Source: Selaginella moellendorffii | Lineage: Eukaryota > Streptophyta > Lycopodiopsida > Selaginellales > Selaginellaceae | Direction of reading: 5' to 3' | Assembly (NCBI RefSeq): GCF_000143415.4 | Contig: NW_003314414.1 | Location: 91,626 to 153,625 of the forward strand | DNA length: 62,000 bases | Part shown: positions 10,512 through 24,246 of the stretch, piece by piece | Position numbering within the stretch: position 1 is the stretch's first letter | Layout of the letters: each line of letters begins with the position of its first letter | Notes under the pieces: model-generated | The model's input: only the letters and a program-made list of their open reading frames with translations | Databases searched by the model: none | What the model was told of the DNA's origin: nothing | Made by a program: the position numbers and the translations under genes

Positions 10512-13500
10512 GGGAAGATCGACGTCCTCGTCGATGCATACTCGAGTCTAGAATACCGCCAAGGAAACAACTCCAGAAAAAGTTCACGGTACTCACACTA
10601 TGTGAGAAATGCACCAACTTAAATGAGTTAGGGGGCAACCTCTTTGTCTAACGCGGATGCGCTACCAACTCAAACACCTTCCGGCCGTCGCCGACAAGGA
10701 AATGACCAACAAAGTCAGCCACCCTTGCTGCTCTGGGAGTCACCCAGCTTACAAAAGTGTGATATGCCCCTGCCCGCAGGAACATAGAGAGAGAAGCCAG
10801 AGGCCCCAACCCTCCTAAGCAAAGAAACCAAACCCGTCGGTAAGGTTTAGATAGACTACTGTAAACAGGCAGTTAGAGTTGTTTACACGGTCACGCCCTT
10901 TTAACGGAATAAGGAACGTCGACAGAGAGGCGGGTTATGTGACCAGTCGATAGTAGCTACCCCATGACTAGAGATTTCAACATGCACACGAAGTGCTGAA
11001 GCCAGTCTGCCTATACTGGCCCAAACTCAAAGATCAATAGATGGACAATATCAAAGTCATAAACAATGATATCTTAGAGTCTTAATTATCAGTGAGTATA
11101 TCTTAGATTAGAACACAAAAGTATTCCAAGAAAGTTATCATCCAATAAACCAGTATAATAGTGCAGGAACCACCAAGATCATCATAAGTGGTAAACATAG
11201 GATTCACCATCAAACAAAACTCAATAGCAAGTATATCATCAAGTAAACTCAACGATAAAGTTTAACTATTAAAGATTGCAGACAGTAAGCCAACAACTTA
11301 CCAAAGATAACTCAAAGAACACAAAGTATCATCGACTGGCAAGCAAAATGCTCGCGAATGTATCACCCGGAGGAAATAACATTCCAATCTATCAGAACAA
11401 ACTCGAGCAACAATCAACAAAAGAGAATGAATGCGGTAAGACCAACAAACACTCAATCCTGCCAACTATCACAAAAGCTAATCCAAATAGATCCCAGCCA
11501 ACAATACCAAGGAACTCAAGTTGCCTAAGCAAGTGTCAGCAACATCCTACTGATGTCTCAAACCCAAGAGACCAATCCAGAGCAAACCACAAAGAACATG
11601 TGGTATTGCAAAAAGCCACAAGCCATCAAAGAGAACAACTAACTACCATGAAAGATCATCAATCATCCTATCAATAGAGAAATGCATAACCATCATCGAA
11701 GAAAGAATCTACTATCCCGAAGAACAGCAAATCCTTTTATACCAACAATAATCAAGCAAAACCCTTGACAAAGATAATCAACTATCCTAGATGACAGTCA
11801 ATCATCACTAATGATTGCTAGATGCAAATACTAACTTTAATAGCGAAGCTAATGAGCGAAAATGCCTTCCCCAACAACTTCTAACCAATGGTCCACAAGC
11901 ATGAAAGTTTAAGGAACCAAAAGCTCGAAGAAGTCTATAGCCAAGTCTTGCCTAATAATGATCACAAGTCTCATAAGCTAACTTCAATGCTAAAGAAGAA
12001 ATTGTGATGCAACCCACAACATCTTCCTCAACACATCCATAAGCCAAACTTCATAATGCCAAAGCTAATGAAGAGCATTTCTGCATCAATCCAAAAGCTA
12101 AGTATAACGAAGCTATGCTGAACAAGTGACCACCAAACGATCCTCCATGAATCCATCCATAGCAAGACGTAACTCACATCATAACAAGCACAAGAAGAAT
12201 CATCAATGATTGATATATTTCAACTAAAATCCCATAAGGATTCAAATATCCAATATCGATCACTAACTCTCCCGCTTGTAGAGTTAGCATAGTCCATGAC
12301 TAAATCACTTTTCAAGGAAAAGCTAAAGCTCAACCCTCTACTAAATAATCTCATTATAGAACACAACTAACTCAAACTTGCCACTCAGTTCATTTGAACG
12401 TCAACACAGTTGCTAACTAGCAAATGCACGAATGCTAATAACACAAAACTATAGCCAAATCATCAACACTATCTTCATTAAGACTAATGAAACTCGACAT
12501 CAATCTTGCAGAGAGACATCTCATTTCACTGAAATCTCAACATCAACAATGTCAACGACAAAGCATCACCTCAATGCCATCAACACTAGAACAAAGCTAG
12601 AAGAAAGCACGAGTGAATCACCACTCAAAGCTCGCTAGCAACTAAGCTAACCAAGGTCGAAGATACTTTAGTTAGTATCCAAGACCAATCCTTCAACATT
12701 ACTCAGGTACAGATAACACTTCGTCAAGGAGTGAATCACCACGTCCAGACTCAATGAAATCCAACACTACGAACTAAACGCAACCAAATGATATCAACAG
12801 AGGTAGAGTCGACATGTCAATATGGAAAACCCATATAAATCTAACGACACGATCCTCCGCAACACCATCCGGTAAAGCAAACCTATCATTGCTAAATCAT
12901 CATCGAGTGAAGCAAGTGTCAACAGTCTTTTGACAAAGTCTACAAGCAATCATTAGTCGCAAAGCAACTAACAATCACTCTTTCAACTTGTCTTCACAAG
13001 ACCCAAACACTAAACTCACGTCATCGAGTCATACACTTGTCCAACATGAACGTGATACCTTCGGTATGAGATAAAAGTTCATTGACAAGCACAAACTAAA
13101 TCACCACTCGAATCCAACTCAACTGCAATAAGCTCACTAATGCATTTAGCCAATAGCTCTAAGCATGCCTTGAAGAGGCTAGCTATGCATGATCAACACT
13201 CAATTGAAACTAAAGTGAAGACCATGAGATGGACTCATATCGGTACACAACCTCCACTTAAACAAAGCTATAGTATGGGTACCAACATCTCAATTACAAA
13301 CAACTAAGTTGAACATCACCATCCTTAGCCAAGGCGCAGGGCCACCAAGACCAAGTCAAGATCAGTGAGAGCTCACTACTTTCATAGAATCTAACGAAAT
13401 GCAAAGTGCAACCTACCACCAAGCATAACGCTACGAAAGAAAGGCACAAGAGTCACCTTTCTAGAAAAGTGCAATGGCCACTTTTCTACACTAACTCCAG

Positions 13501-15469
13501 ACTCTATCCAACTCAATTGCCTTAGCCCCAAAAGTTAGCATCCCTTTTGGGCTGCATCATACAAACTACCTACTAAGGTCTAAGCTAACCAAAGTCAACT
13601 CCAACCCCTTCACTAGTTTATATTGGCTTACGAAAATGGAATGGTTTTCGGACAAAGTGATCAGCAGATCAGCCATTGGAAAAGCCTAAGAAAATTTGCG
13701 GAAAATCTTTCCATTCTAAAGAAAAAATGACTCTCAGTCTAGGAATACAAACTTCCAAGACTCAACCAACTTCCTCCTACTAACAACTTCACATAGGTTC
13801 ACCTCAACACAAATTCTCATGACCCATAGTATGCTTAAGCCTCGAACATCTTTTTGCCCATATTTCCGACATCCAACTCCGACATCCGCAGAATGCAAAA
13901 TGAACATCTAAAGCTTGATCACGAAGACCACATCTTCGAATATTCACATTGCACTAACACTTTTCTTCAATCACCTTCAAGATCCAATGTGAAGCCAAAA
14001 CATTAACAAGAAAAATGACATGGAAAATCAAGCTCTAAGAAAAATTCCTCATCACTCGAAATAACAATGCCACTTCCACTAACACAAGTGCTAGCGATGT
14101 CAATGCCTCAACTACACACTTTCTCCATCCAACAATCTACTCCAAGTGTTAACGGATCAACCAACAAGCCATAGCAAATGAATACTACAACCTTTTTCCA
14201 ACACCTCAATGGGCAAACTCAAGGAACTAAGGAACCAACTTAAGCTTAGCATAATGGACCACTATCAAGAATCTAGTCAAAGCTACTACAATGCTACTAC
14301 GTGCAAGTAAACTAGCTTCACCATCAACCACTTTGGGGTTAATCATCGTTTAACCAAGCAACTTCATAAACACATTGCTTATTATCACATGGATATGATA
14401 TGGAAATCACAATGACTTGATCATCAATTGAGAAACACCATGAGCAATGTCTATGTCATTACTTCAAAGGTTTATGTGAGTATCAAGTGCAAACTCGATT
14501 CGACAAAATGCAACATAAATGCCATACTCCACCGATAGAGATTTACAACACTCAGCACCACTAACTTTTGTTCACAACATGGACAAACTCATGCCACTCG
14601 CTATCCGATCAAACTCAAAACTAAACCAAACACCAAGCTACTCAAGGAGCAATAGCTAGGTTCCCCGGAAAAGAATTGAGCATTGTAACCCAAGTCTTCC
14701 AATAATGAGCCTAGACACAATGGTTTAGCGTTTCACTGCTATCCATTCCATAACTCAGCACTTGTAAGACCATCATAATCATCATGCATCAAGATAGGGA
14801 TTCTTGATTGCATAATGTGAATACGAGCAATGAGTCACACCTCATTGCAAATCATCTTTCCAAGAAGAGAAGATGATTTACGTGTTTGATCCTTCGTCCC
14901 CGACGACTCTCTTTTCGGTCTCATCTTTGACTACACTTCAAGCTTGCATTCGCACTACCTTCAGTCCAATCCAAGAAAAGTTTATGAGAGAGCATGACAA
15001 TGATTACTTGAACCAATAGACTAATCCCTACAATCTTGATTGATCCATCTGTAATCATGCCTAGGAAGGATCCACTAGTGCCGTGCTAAACAGCTACGGA
15101 CCAGCCTATTTGCCACTCATAGCAAACTCAGGGAAGGTTTGCTTTTACCCACGGTACATGGAACAACTTATGGAACCATCGATAGGCTAACATTAATTCT
15201 GCCAACTCAAAATGTAACCTCAAGTTGCTAATGCGCCTCACTCACGAGCCCAAGCTCAAACTCGTGCTAACGGATCATCTCAAATCCATCCTATGAGCCC
15301 AAGAGCAAGCTCACATTGTTAGGTACAAAAGGTAACCAAAACCATACCCAAGGAACAAATGTGAACCCTTTGCAACAAATGTGTACCCACTCGGATCATC
15401 GTTTTCATCTCTGCGTATGCAATGAGACTAGTTGCCCAATCTCATTGTATAGTACTCGCTGAGACTCAT
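10512..15469 (-). other. Non-coding internal region of element A
   Basis: About 5 kb, A+T-rich, without any long open frame on either strand. The longest frames (133 and ~70 codons) have biased composition and no domain. Colinear, diverged versions occur in B (40218-41581, 48965-51853) and C (42740-47802), so the sequence is conserved as an element even though it does not code. Confidence 0.75.
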
Positions 15470-15481
15470 CCTCTGATACCA
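15470..15481 (-). promoter_or_regulatory. Primer-binding site of element A (tRNA-iMet)
   Basis: The minus strand reads TGGTATCAGAGG two bases after the LTR end. The first eleven bases match the 3' end complement of plant initiator tRNA-Met, the common primer of plant Copia and many Gypsy elements. Confidence 0.82.
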
Positions 15482-15483
15482 AA

Positions 15484-16594
15484 TGTAGCGCACGTGGTTT
15501 TGACCCTTTATCCTATGGTGATTTACCATAGGATAACACCACGAAGCGGAACCTAAACCCTCTTTGTGCCACGTGACAGATGCCACGTGTCACATGCCAT
15601 GTGTCCATGCCACGTGTCCATAGGAACCTGAAGTTTAGGGCCTTGGGCCACTGAACGAAGGAACGGTGCCAAACTCCCAAGCATGGAGCCAAGGAGTGAC
15701 GGAACCGAACCACGGAGCAACTCTCGAGCATAAAGCCCAAGGAGCGAAGGGACAGGAGCCCGGAGCAACTTGGAACAGTCCTAGAGCAACCAGCATCCCA
15801 ATGCCAGGACCAGCACGTAAAACGGAGCCAAACGGAGTCTGGCGCTATTTCGGCATACCGGTGGCCTAACGTGAGGATATGGGTACTCCACCAACTAGCA
15901 TGGAATGGAACTTGGGCTTAGACCCAAGTTGGACGCAGAACAAGGACAGGCACGCAAGCGGGAGCTAGACTATGCCTCAGGTTGGTCGGCCATGCCCGAC
16001 CTACCCACTATCCCTACTATACATTTGGAACCCCCCACAGCCCCCCCCCCTTGAGGAACACACGCTTTGGGCTTTCACCCTAAGCCTCCCTTAGTATCAG
16101 GAGTTAGTCTCTGGGACAAGCTCAAAACTTACTAAATATAGAATGTCCCTAGATTGCGAATTTGGACACGGGACGAACACCGTTGTGTTCAGGACAATCT
16201 CTACATTCCGTAGATATGCCAAATGAGCAAATCTAGACACTTTCCATAAATAGCATTTGGGACTGAAATGAGACTAACACAAAGGGTATGATAGCGAGGG
16301 TGTTCGGCAGACACGGTAAGCTATCATCTAGCGATATTGAGGGACCAATCTCAATATCACGGGGGTTCTTGATACTAGCAAGTGCAAGCCAATGACTCAA
16401 GTTTCTCAAACCAGGCCAAGTATGCTCAGCAAGAAACACATAGGGTTCCTACCTTATGTTTATCCAATCTAAGTTCATGGTCATTGACCAGTTTCTCAAC
16501 TAGCTCAAGTGGGAAACTGATAACGGGTCCAGCAATACCGACCTCCTACCATCGTGGCAGTAAGGTAAGAGTGTCCGTAAGGACTAGCCGACAG
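15484..16594 (-). repeat. 5' LTR of element A, truncated
   Basis: Matches 9346-10498 nearly base for base, but stops at GACTAGCCGACAG, about 35 bases short of the expected GTAACTTTCG...CGACA end. PAL copy 1 begins directly after. Confidence 0.88.
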
Positions 16595-16596
16595 AA

Positions 16597-16618
16597 GCTC
16601 TATTTCGTTAAAGTGGGA
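16597..16618. repeat. Terminal inverted repeat, PAL copy 1
   Basis: Reads GCTCTATTTCG then TTAAAGTGGGA. It is followed by ATTGTCATTA and TCCCACTT, so AAGTGGGA/TCCCACTT can fold as a subterminal hairpin. The same end is seen at 61598, and in inverted orientation with one mismatch at 40194-40215; a related short end is at 26627. Confidence 0.8.
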
Positions 16619-17025
16619 ATTGTCATTATCCCACTTGTAAAATAAGGTTTCCAAACCTTTATATAGTATATAAATATAACAAAATTCAACTGCATTGAGG
16701 CACATGCCATTTTATTTTAAACAAGGAAATGTCTACTCAATCACTTCTCACTGCTTCACCTCTCTCTTCTCCTTGTCATCGTCGTCCAATTTCTTTCCAT
16801 CCTTTTAATATTGGCTCAGTTGCTCCGAGTCTAGGTGGAGCCCAAGTCCCCATTCAATCTTTACTTTCCCCTTATTAATAAAACAACTTCGTAGACTTCC
16901 AATAACATGCTGTAACACTTCTAGTATAATGCAAATCCTCTCAAAGAATTGTCTTTTAATATTAATACAATGGCATGGAACCCCATGCCATAATAAGTTA
17001 CATTTTTAAATAAATACATGCCATC

Positions 17026-20000
17026 TCAGACTGTTATTTTTTGCCTCCAACGCCTATACAATAATCTTGGAATTTCATCACTCTCCACACTATCAGGATT
17101 TAAACCCAATAGTAATGCCATCTCTTCTCTAATACGTCCACGCTCATGTTCAGTGGTCGAAGAACCCATCCGGTTGAGCAGATTATGGAGATGCAGATAG
17201 TGCTTGGCTAGACAATATACATGCCATAAATGATGACTGGTGTCTGTCCGATCAAATGGCTTCTGATATACCGTTCCATCTGCCATTTGGTTGATTTCTG
17301 CAGCCACCTCCTGGACTGGCCGGTTCTCTATCACCATCGCTTCAAGCCGTTTTGCAAGGTCCCCCAGAACATACGGTTTCTTCTCCCTAGTTTCCATACT
17401 GCAAGAGATGGGGTGCACTGCATATGTGTGCGTGTTCGCTGCAGTTTTAATCGGCGAGTCATCGATGATGAGGATTTCACTTGACCTAGCAGTCCGGTTC
17501 ATCACTACAGCCTCTGCCTTGACGAAGATGGGCTTGCTACCCCTCACATGGACCATAGTCAAGCAATCCTCCTGCGTTAGGAGAAAGTCAAATGGTAATA
17601 TTACTCGCGTCTGATCGTGCATCATCTGTAGCAACGTTAATGCATTGTGGCGCATCATGGATGTCCAAACTCCCAATTGCAAATTGAACCCGGCCCTCTG
17701 TTTTAAGTGTCGCATGGTCATTATTAGATCCCGCAGTTTCTCCCGTGTGATTAATGTGAATCTGTCTCTTTTGACCAACTTGCGACCGCAGGCTTTGGAG
17801 GGTGCAGTGACATTCGAGGACGAGCCACGCTCATGGGAGAAAAGGACACCGTTCAGATCAAAAACGATACAGTACTTTCGCCGTGACTCTGAAATGAAAT
17901 GCGTTAGCATAAAAAATGGTACAAGTCAATTTTACCATCTACAATATTAGCGAATGGTGCTCCCGATGGTCGTTCAGAGGGTTTTGGTCGAGGAAACGTG
18001 AAGGGCGGAAATACTCTCCTCTGCAATGTGGGGTCAATCGCATCCGATGGCGTGTGGGCACATGCCATTTCAGCTGTAGACTCTGGTACAACTGGCTCAA
18101 CAGTGGCATGGGGTGGTTCCGATAGCGTGTGATCACACGCCATTTCAGCTGGTGCCTCCGTTGGCAAAGTGGACATGACCGAACAGGCAGCAGGGGCGGT
18201 GTAGGGAGGTTCCAACGGCGCGTAGTCAGACGATTGGGCACACGTTGGAAATGAGGATATGACCGGCTCGGCGGCTGGGGCGGCCTCATGCGGGTCCAAT
18301 GGCGCCTGGTCACCGTCAGTTGGATACGTGGACAAGATTGACTCAGTGGTATGGGCAGCATCAAGTGGAGCGTGGTCAGCTTGCTTGGCGTTGATATGGA
18401 TAGTAGCCTCCACCAGCTCTGATGACTCTTGCAGGCAAGTAGAGTCCACTGGCGGATCCATATGCATGTCCAAATATCTCCCTTCGATTGAGATGGTATC
18501 CTCCCGTGCTACTAAAAACAAACTCATTAGCACATTGAATCGACTATACTGTATTTACCATCAACTGCTATTGAGGAACTAGGACCAATATCACTTGGGC
18601 GCACTGCTGATTCTGAAGGATTGGACATACGTTTCGACCCTTGCTTGGCACTATCCTTCCTCGACACTAAAGGCTAGAGTTTGTATCTTAATTCAACTGA
18701 ATAATCTCTACTTACCATTTCTTCTGCGACCTACATGGACAATGTTAGAAATGGTAAAAGGTTAGGAATGGATGTACTATTATTTACCTGATGGTTTGTC
18801 TTGTATGACCTTCCTCTGCTGCTCTTTGGCCACCTCAGGCTGGCCATCATCGTCATCATTGTCATCGTCGTTATTGTGATCGTCACCATTGTGAGGACCA
18901 TCCAAGTCCTCTTCGTCCTCCTCTTCTTCGTCCTCCTCTTCTTCGTCCTCCTCTTCGTCCTTCTGCTCTTCCTGCTCATTATCTTTCTCTGGCTCCTCAT
19001 CCCCCTCTTGCATTTCTTCCATAGGCTGCTCAGGCTGGATTGCTTGTTTTTCCAGGACCATCTTGGAAAAATCATCTGGCCGAGTCTCCATCTCAAAATA
19101 CAAGACATCCATAGCCTGTTTTAGTGCGTGACCTAGGACCGTATCCTCACCCGACTGTCTTAACATGGTTTCTGCACGTTCTTGCACCCTTCGAAGACGA
19201 CGAGATGAGAAAAACGTGGCCTTGACTTGAAAAGCATCCCTCATCCATTGTACCTCTCCATTGAGATTGGGGAAGGGGAGTCCGCCATAGGAATCTGAGT
19301 CAGAAGGTGGTGACTGGCTCCTTTCACTCAGCCCTTGATCTGCAATGAATGGCATGAGCACACACGCCATAACCGCGAGGCATTACCTATCATCTTTTCG
19401 TTGCCCTTCTTCCTTTTCGAATCAAACGCCTCTGATCCCGACGACTGTCCAACGTGCTTTCGCTTTTTATGACCACTGTCAGTTTGAGCTTGGCTGGTGC
19501 TTGCCTGTTTTGCCTTTGAAGAAGTGTCTCCTGCAAGGAATGGCATGAGACCACACGCCATTGCAAATATAATTTGTACCTCCTTTTTTCCTATTGCTTG
19601 TCTGTTTGTCCTTCTTCGACGCGCCACCAGTGCGCTTTTCAGTCCTCGTGTCTGAATATTCACAACGATCTATAATCAAAATGGCGTGAGGCCTCACGTG
19701 ACCTTACCTTGTGCAGGTTGTGACCTCGGCCTAACATCAGTAGCTGTTAACGCCGTTTCAGCATCTGGGGGTGGCCACGCTCCTGCATACAGAGCTTGTG
19801 AGATAACATTTAAACTTAAAGTGCGTACTCACCAGGTTCGTAGAGAAGATACTGTTTTTCTTTGGCAACTGTAATTATATGCTCCATTGAAGTCACCTCT
19901 TCAATGGAGTTTGTCACCGCAACACACGGGACACCCTTGAGTAGTGCGGCTCAAAAGAATAGTCCGCCGCAGTTGTACTCGACAACGCATTTGCCCTTGG

Positions 20001-22615
20001 AGTCACCCGCTATTGCGTTGAAGACCCAGCTGAGCATTTCCCATGCTGCACCTGGAGCTTTCTTTGGATTCGAAAGCTCCATAGCCGTCTTCAGTTCCTC
20101 AGGCACGGGTAAATTGACCTCCCTCAGATCAATTCGATCGGCTTTGTTGAACGAAGCTGGGAAGTCACTCCAGTCCCACTCTGCTGCAGGACCAATAACA
20201 AGGGTGACTGTGAAGATGCGGACATTCGTCGGTATCTTCTTCTTAGCCATTATCCCATGGATCTCCCGCATCTCCTTGCCTTTCAACCGAGCCTTCACCT
20301 CGTTCAAGGCCTTCCAGAACTTGTGATAGGATTCGGAGTCGTAGATCATATAGTGGACTGAAGATTCCACCTCCGCAAGTCCCACCATTAAGTCAATGAT
20401 GGAGCTGACTTCGTCTGCATGAGTGATCTCCTCGTTTGTGAAGTCCATCACACAAAAGATGTTCTTGACCTGCTCATCTCCGCGGGAAATGATGCTCCTC
20501 CACCTTTGATCCTCATCCGAATTCACGTATACCCGGTAAGGTTCTCGATAGGCCTCTGCTGCGGGGTCGAGCTGTTTCTGAAGCCGGCGGTCGACATCCC
20601 TCTTAATGAAATTTGGATACTGATCCAACTTCTCAGCTTTACTTTTCGTGGCATCCCGCAGCAGATCGATGAACTTGGGGGCCCCCTTCACGTACTCGTC
20701 GATGTCTTCATTTGACAAGTCCAGCTCTTCCATCATCTCTTGCGTGGTGTCGATGCTCACCCTCGCCACGGCCACTTGCTCGAAGATCCAATCCTTCAAT
20801 AGCGCACGAGCTCTCAGAGTCGTGCACAAGTCCTCGTATGTCACAATATGGCCGGGAGTCATTTTGGTCTTGTTGAAGACTACCTCACCACGTAGAAGAG
20901 CATTAGCCACTGTCAAAAGGTCGTCGTCGTCTAGAGACCGCGAGAAACGCAAGGCGTTGAGCTTCAAATCATTGGGCTTCCGGCCGTCCTCCACACCCAT
21001 TGAGTTTAGCAACTCCCCGTCATGGTACCTCCTTAGCACATCTACCCATTTGTCAAAAACAACTTTTGTCGCGAGTAGAATGTTATGGATGCTGAGTGTG
21101 TCATTGACCCCCAGTGTTTTCGAGAGAAGACTCGAGAATTCCTGCAATGGAAATGGCGTGAGGCCACATGCTATGCCACATGCAACGAGGCTTACCTGCC
21201 AGGCGCTAGTTGCTAGTGCACGTCCTTGTCCTGGTTTTTGTGGCTTCTTCAGTTGAACCCAGAGCTTCCGTGTTCGTGCCAATGTCTCGTGCAGACCCGA
21301 TTTGTAGCACGTTTCTTGCTTGACATTCTGCGTGTGGGAGATGTATATGATAGATCGGAGGGGCGAGTTGCCTTTTATCAGGCGGACAACTCTTGTCTTG
21401 AAGACTTTCTTCACCTCCTCGCCCACCATAATATCCACAACTATCTGTTGCATCGCCAAGCTAGAATGCTGCCCGGAGACGGCATAGAACCGGATGTTCT
21501 GATCGTCCAACACCTTCCTATTGATCAAGTCTGGAAACCTCGTCTCGCCCTTCATTGTTCGGTAGTAGGGGATCACGTCTGCGATGTCGGGTGTTACTGG
21601 ACTTGCCAGCATCTTCTGCTTCAGTTTCTCCACCCACTCATCAGATACTAGCCTGTGGTTGTATTTGCTTTGGATCTCGATACGGCTCACGTCGATTGTA
21701 ATACTTTGTTGGAATAGTAACAAGTACTATTATCTGCGACGATTTTTGCTGCCTCTTCTTGCTCTTTCTGCTCTTTGCGGCTCTTCTTTTTGGTGGGTGT
21801 AGTGTTCGAACCCGAGGCAATGGCATCACCGAGTAGCTTCTTTTTTGGAGCAGCAGAGTCGGACGTCGGCTTGAGCTTGACCACCCTTTTCTGCTTCGGG
21901 GTAGTTTCCAGATCGACCCCCTTCCCCTTCGCTTCGCAAACTGGAGGCACTCTCAACGGCTCAATGTTGGAATATAGTTTTTGAACATCGCCGTAGGTGA
22001 GGTCCGTGGATTCCATGTGATCTTCATAGACCCGCAGCGTCTTTGAAATTGTGGGCCTCCTGGACAACCTCTCCCTAGCTCCCTCTAGGAATTCCTCATA
22101 GCCGCTGCCCCCCTCCGGGAAGCCGCTAGGATGTGCAAGGTGGATCTTGAAGGCGGACGCTGTCTCTACCACAAGTGCCAGTCCATATTCTTGCATGGAA
22201 CTGCATGGAGTGTCTGTCACTTGGATGAGGATCCCCATGCATTCTTTTCTCCCACCATCTGTGTTGTACAGCATCAGATCCTCGCCTTCCATCCCGAAAG
22301 TCCAACTGGTGAGCTCCTCCCCCTTCTCTACATCCACATTGACAGTGGCTGGAAGAAGAACGCAATTCCTCGCCTGTTCAAAAATGCACAACAATTAGAG
22401 CTGACAGATGAAAAGCTAGCAGCTGGAAATAACGTGAGGCCACACGCCATTCACCACTGCATCAGATGTCTTGAGGCTGCATCCTAAGATGGCGTGAGGC
22501 TACACGCCATCTGTAACCGGACTGCACTCGAGAGCCCAATCGGTGCATGCCAATGTTGCTACTGAATGGCATGTGGCCTCATGCCATTTTCTACTTCGTC
22601 TAAAAGACTTACCAT
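17026..22615 (-). pseudogene. PAL ParB-like/NIF gene, copy 1 (one frameshift)
   Basis: Same 11-exon structure as the copy at 34169-39775. Exons on the minus strand: ATG 22615-22613; 22373-21196; 21141-19833; 19782-19708; 19669-19580; 19530-19387; 19339-18788; 18730-18716; 18666-18559; 18511-17936; 17888-17026. All introns are GT-AG. Exon 2 lacks one base relative to the other copy (AAAGTATTACA against AAAGTATATACA, near 21701), which shifts the frame just before the ParB-like domain. In contrast, the exon-7 homopolymer broken in copy 2 is intact here (GATGATTTTTCC near 19070), so the acidic tract and everything downstream read through. The acidic tract is 15 bases (five residues) shorter than in copy 2. 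Stop TGA at 17026-17028. Confidence 0.78.
21142..21195 (-). other. 54-bp intron 2 carrying a PAL palindrome (copy 1)
   Basis: GTAAGCC at the 5' end and TTGCAG at the 3' end enclose a palindrome copy. The length is a multiple of three and no stop is present, so retention would add 18 residues instead of ending translation. Confidence 0.65.
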
Positions 22616-23229
22616 TTGAAGCCGAATGGAGGCCGTGACAATCGAGGCTGGACTCGCTGGCGAATGTGCACTGTGTGTGCAGCGGATCGTAGCAGCAAGG
22701 CTACTCTGCCACTTACAGTTGGAGAGTGGTGCTGAAATCTCCCGGGACGCCAAGTGGGCTGCGTGTGGGTGGTGGAGTGGGCGGCGGAGTTGGCGGCGAA
22801 GTTACAAACTGGGTGTGTCTTGAAGTGGACGCCGATGCACACGAGTGCGATGCGAGCGCGAGTGTGATGCAAGCGCGAGTGGACGCCGATGCACACGAGA
22901 AACCTGTAGAGAAGTGAGCGTGATCGCGAGTGGGAGCGCGATGCGAGCGGGAGCGCGAGTGTGATGCGAGCGCGAGCGCGAGTGTGCGAGCGCGAGTACA
23001 AAGCAAAATGCAAAACCTAACCTCACACGCGCGAAATGTCACAACGGTTGGTAATCCCGCCACGTCATCATTCCTCGGACTTGGGCGCCACCATTAATTT
23101 CTGGATTGCCGCGCGCATGCAAGCACGCAAAATCCAAAAGAAATCCGCAACGTCATCATTCCTCGGACTGCATGCACGCGAAATCCAAAAGAAAGATCAT
23201 GATTGGGATATCATTTAATACCCTCGCTA

Positions 23230-23237
23230 TATTTATA
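23230..23237 (-). promoter_or_regulatory. TATA box of PAL ParB/NIF gene, copy 1
   Basis: TATAAATA on the minus strand, with a CCAATC box a few bases upstream. It lies about 615 bases before the ATG, consistent with a leader exon ending at that ATG. Confidence 0.5.
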
Positions 23238-24212
23238 CCATGCATGATTGGATATTCCAAAGCATCTTGTATTTCCAAAAATGGCAGATGTTCAGCTAAA
23301 TAAAGAAATTCTATCTGTTTCTATTTTTCTCTCAAATCAATATTATAGCGTGTGGGCTCATGCAATTTTGAACCAAAGAAACCCAAAAAACGTTGGACCC
23401 AAAATATTTTGAAAAAACCCAAAAAACCCTAAACATTTTAAACCCAAAAATCCAGGCGTCCTGTGGCGTTATTCCTTGAATGGCGTGTGGGCGCATGCCA
23501 TTTTCAGGGCCAAATGCTGAATGGAGAAAAATTCCCTTTCAGTGCAAATGCTGCAAGAGGCAGATGCCGAGCACAAAGGACTGTAACTACCTCACATGAC
23601 ACAGATAAACTTTTCTCTATTTGGCAAAGATAAACTTTATAGCGTGTGGGCTCATGCAATTTTGAACCCAAAAAATGCACCAAAAAATTCTCGGCGTCAT
23701 CTGGCATTATCTCTTGAATGGCGTGGGGCCGCATGCCATTTTCAGGGGCACATAGGAGTATATTCCTAGGATATTATGACACGCACGAAATTTTTTTGAG
23801 TTTTCTAGAGATCCAACCGTTAGATCGCAACTAGATTTTACAGAATGGTATACAATGTCTTTCTTGATGACCCTGCAAAGAAGCATCTCAATCGGACACC
23901 ACATGAGACCACACGAGCCTTACAATGTTTCAGGGGCATTTGCCATAGAGCCGACCGTTATTTTGCTCCAAGATTTCACAGTTTGGTGTGCATTGACCTT
24001 TCCATCGAAACTGCAAAGGGACATCACAATCAGATGCGGGATCACAAGAAACTAACTTCACTAACTCTGGTTTCACCAAGATCTACGTAAGGAGTTATGA
24101 AATGAAAGGACCCTCTCTATTGAAATGTGTTTATGGTCCTAGGGGCATTGTGACATATCAAAGGATTTTGCATCAAGTTCTGTATTTGCATGTTTATCAA
24201 GCTACTGAATTG

Positions 24213-24246
24213 CTAAACCCTAAACCCTAAACCCTAAACCCTAAAC
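24213..24246. repeat. Interstitial telomere-type repeat (CCCTAAA)n, copy 1
   Basis: About four to five tandem CCCTAAA units. The mirror site in copy 2 (32547-32573) has one fewer, so the array varies between copies. Confidence 0.85.

Larger units (their letters stand above)
9346..16594 (-). mobile_element. LTR retrotransposon A, non-coding (LARD-like)
   Basis: Two ~1.15-kb LTRs (9346-10498 and 15484-16594) flank ~5 kb of internal sequence. The orientation is minus. A primer-binding site reading TGGTATCAGAGG lies just inside the right-hand LTR, and a purine tract lies inside the left-hand one. The interior has no gag, protease, integrase or reverse transcriptase, only short fortuitous frames, so this is a large retrotransposon derivative that needs proteins from a partner. 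The left end is inserted in 25S rDNA after CTATC. The right-hand (5') LTR lacks its first ~35 bases where PAL copy 1 begins. Confidence 0.87.

Noticed and set aside
11276-11677. 133-codon frame inside LTR element A as a gag remnant
   Set aside because: Composition is biased (Asn, Gln, Ser, Lys). No zinc knuckle or capsid-like motif is present, and the equivalent frame is broken in B and C.
15470-15481. A tRNA gene near the TGGTATCAGAG motif
   Set aside because: Only the 3'-end complement of the tRNA is present, next to an LTR end. It is a primer-binding site, with no cloverleaf around it.
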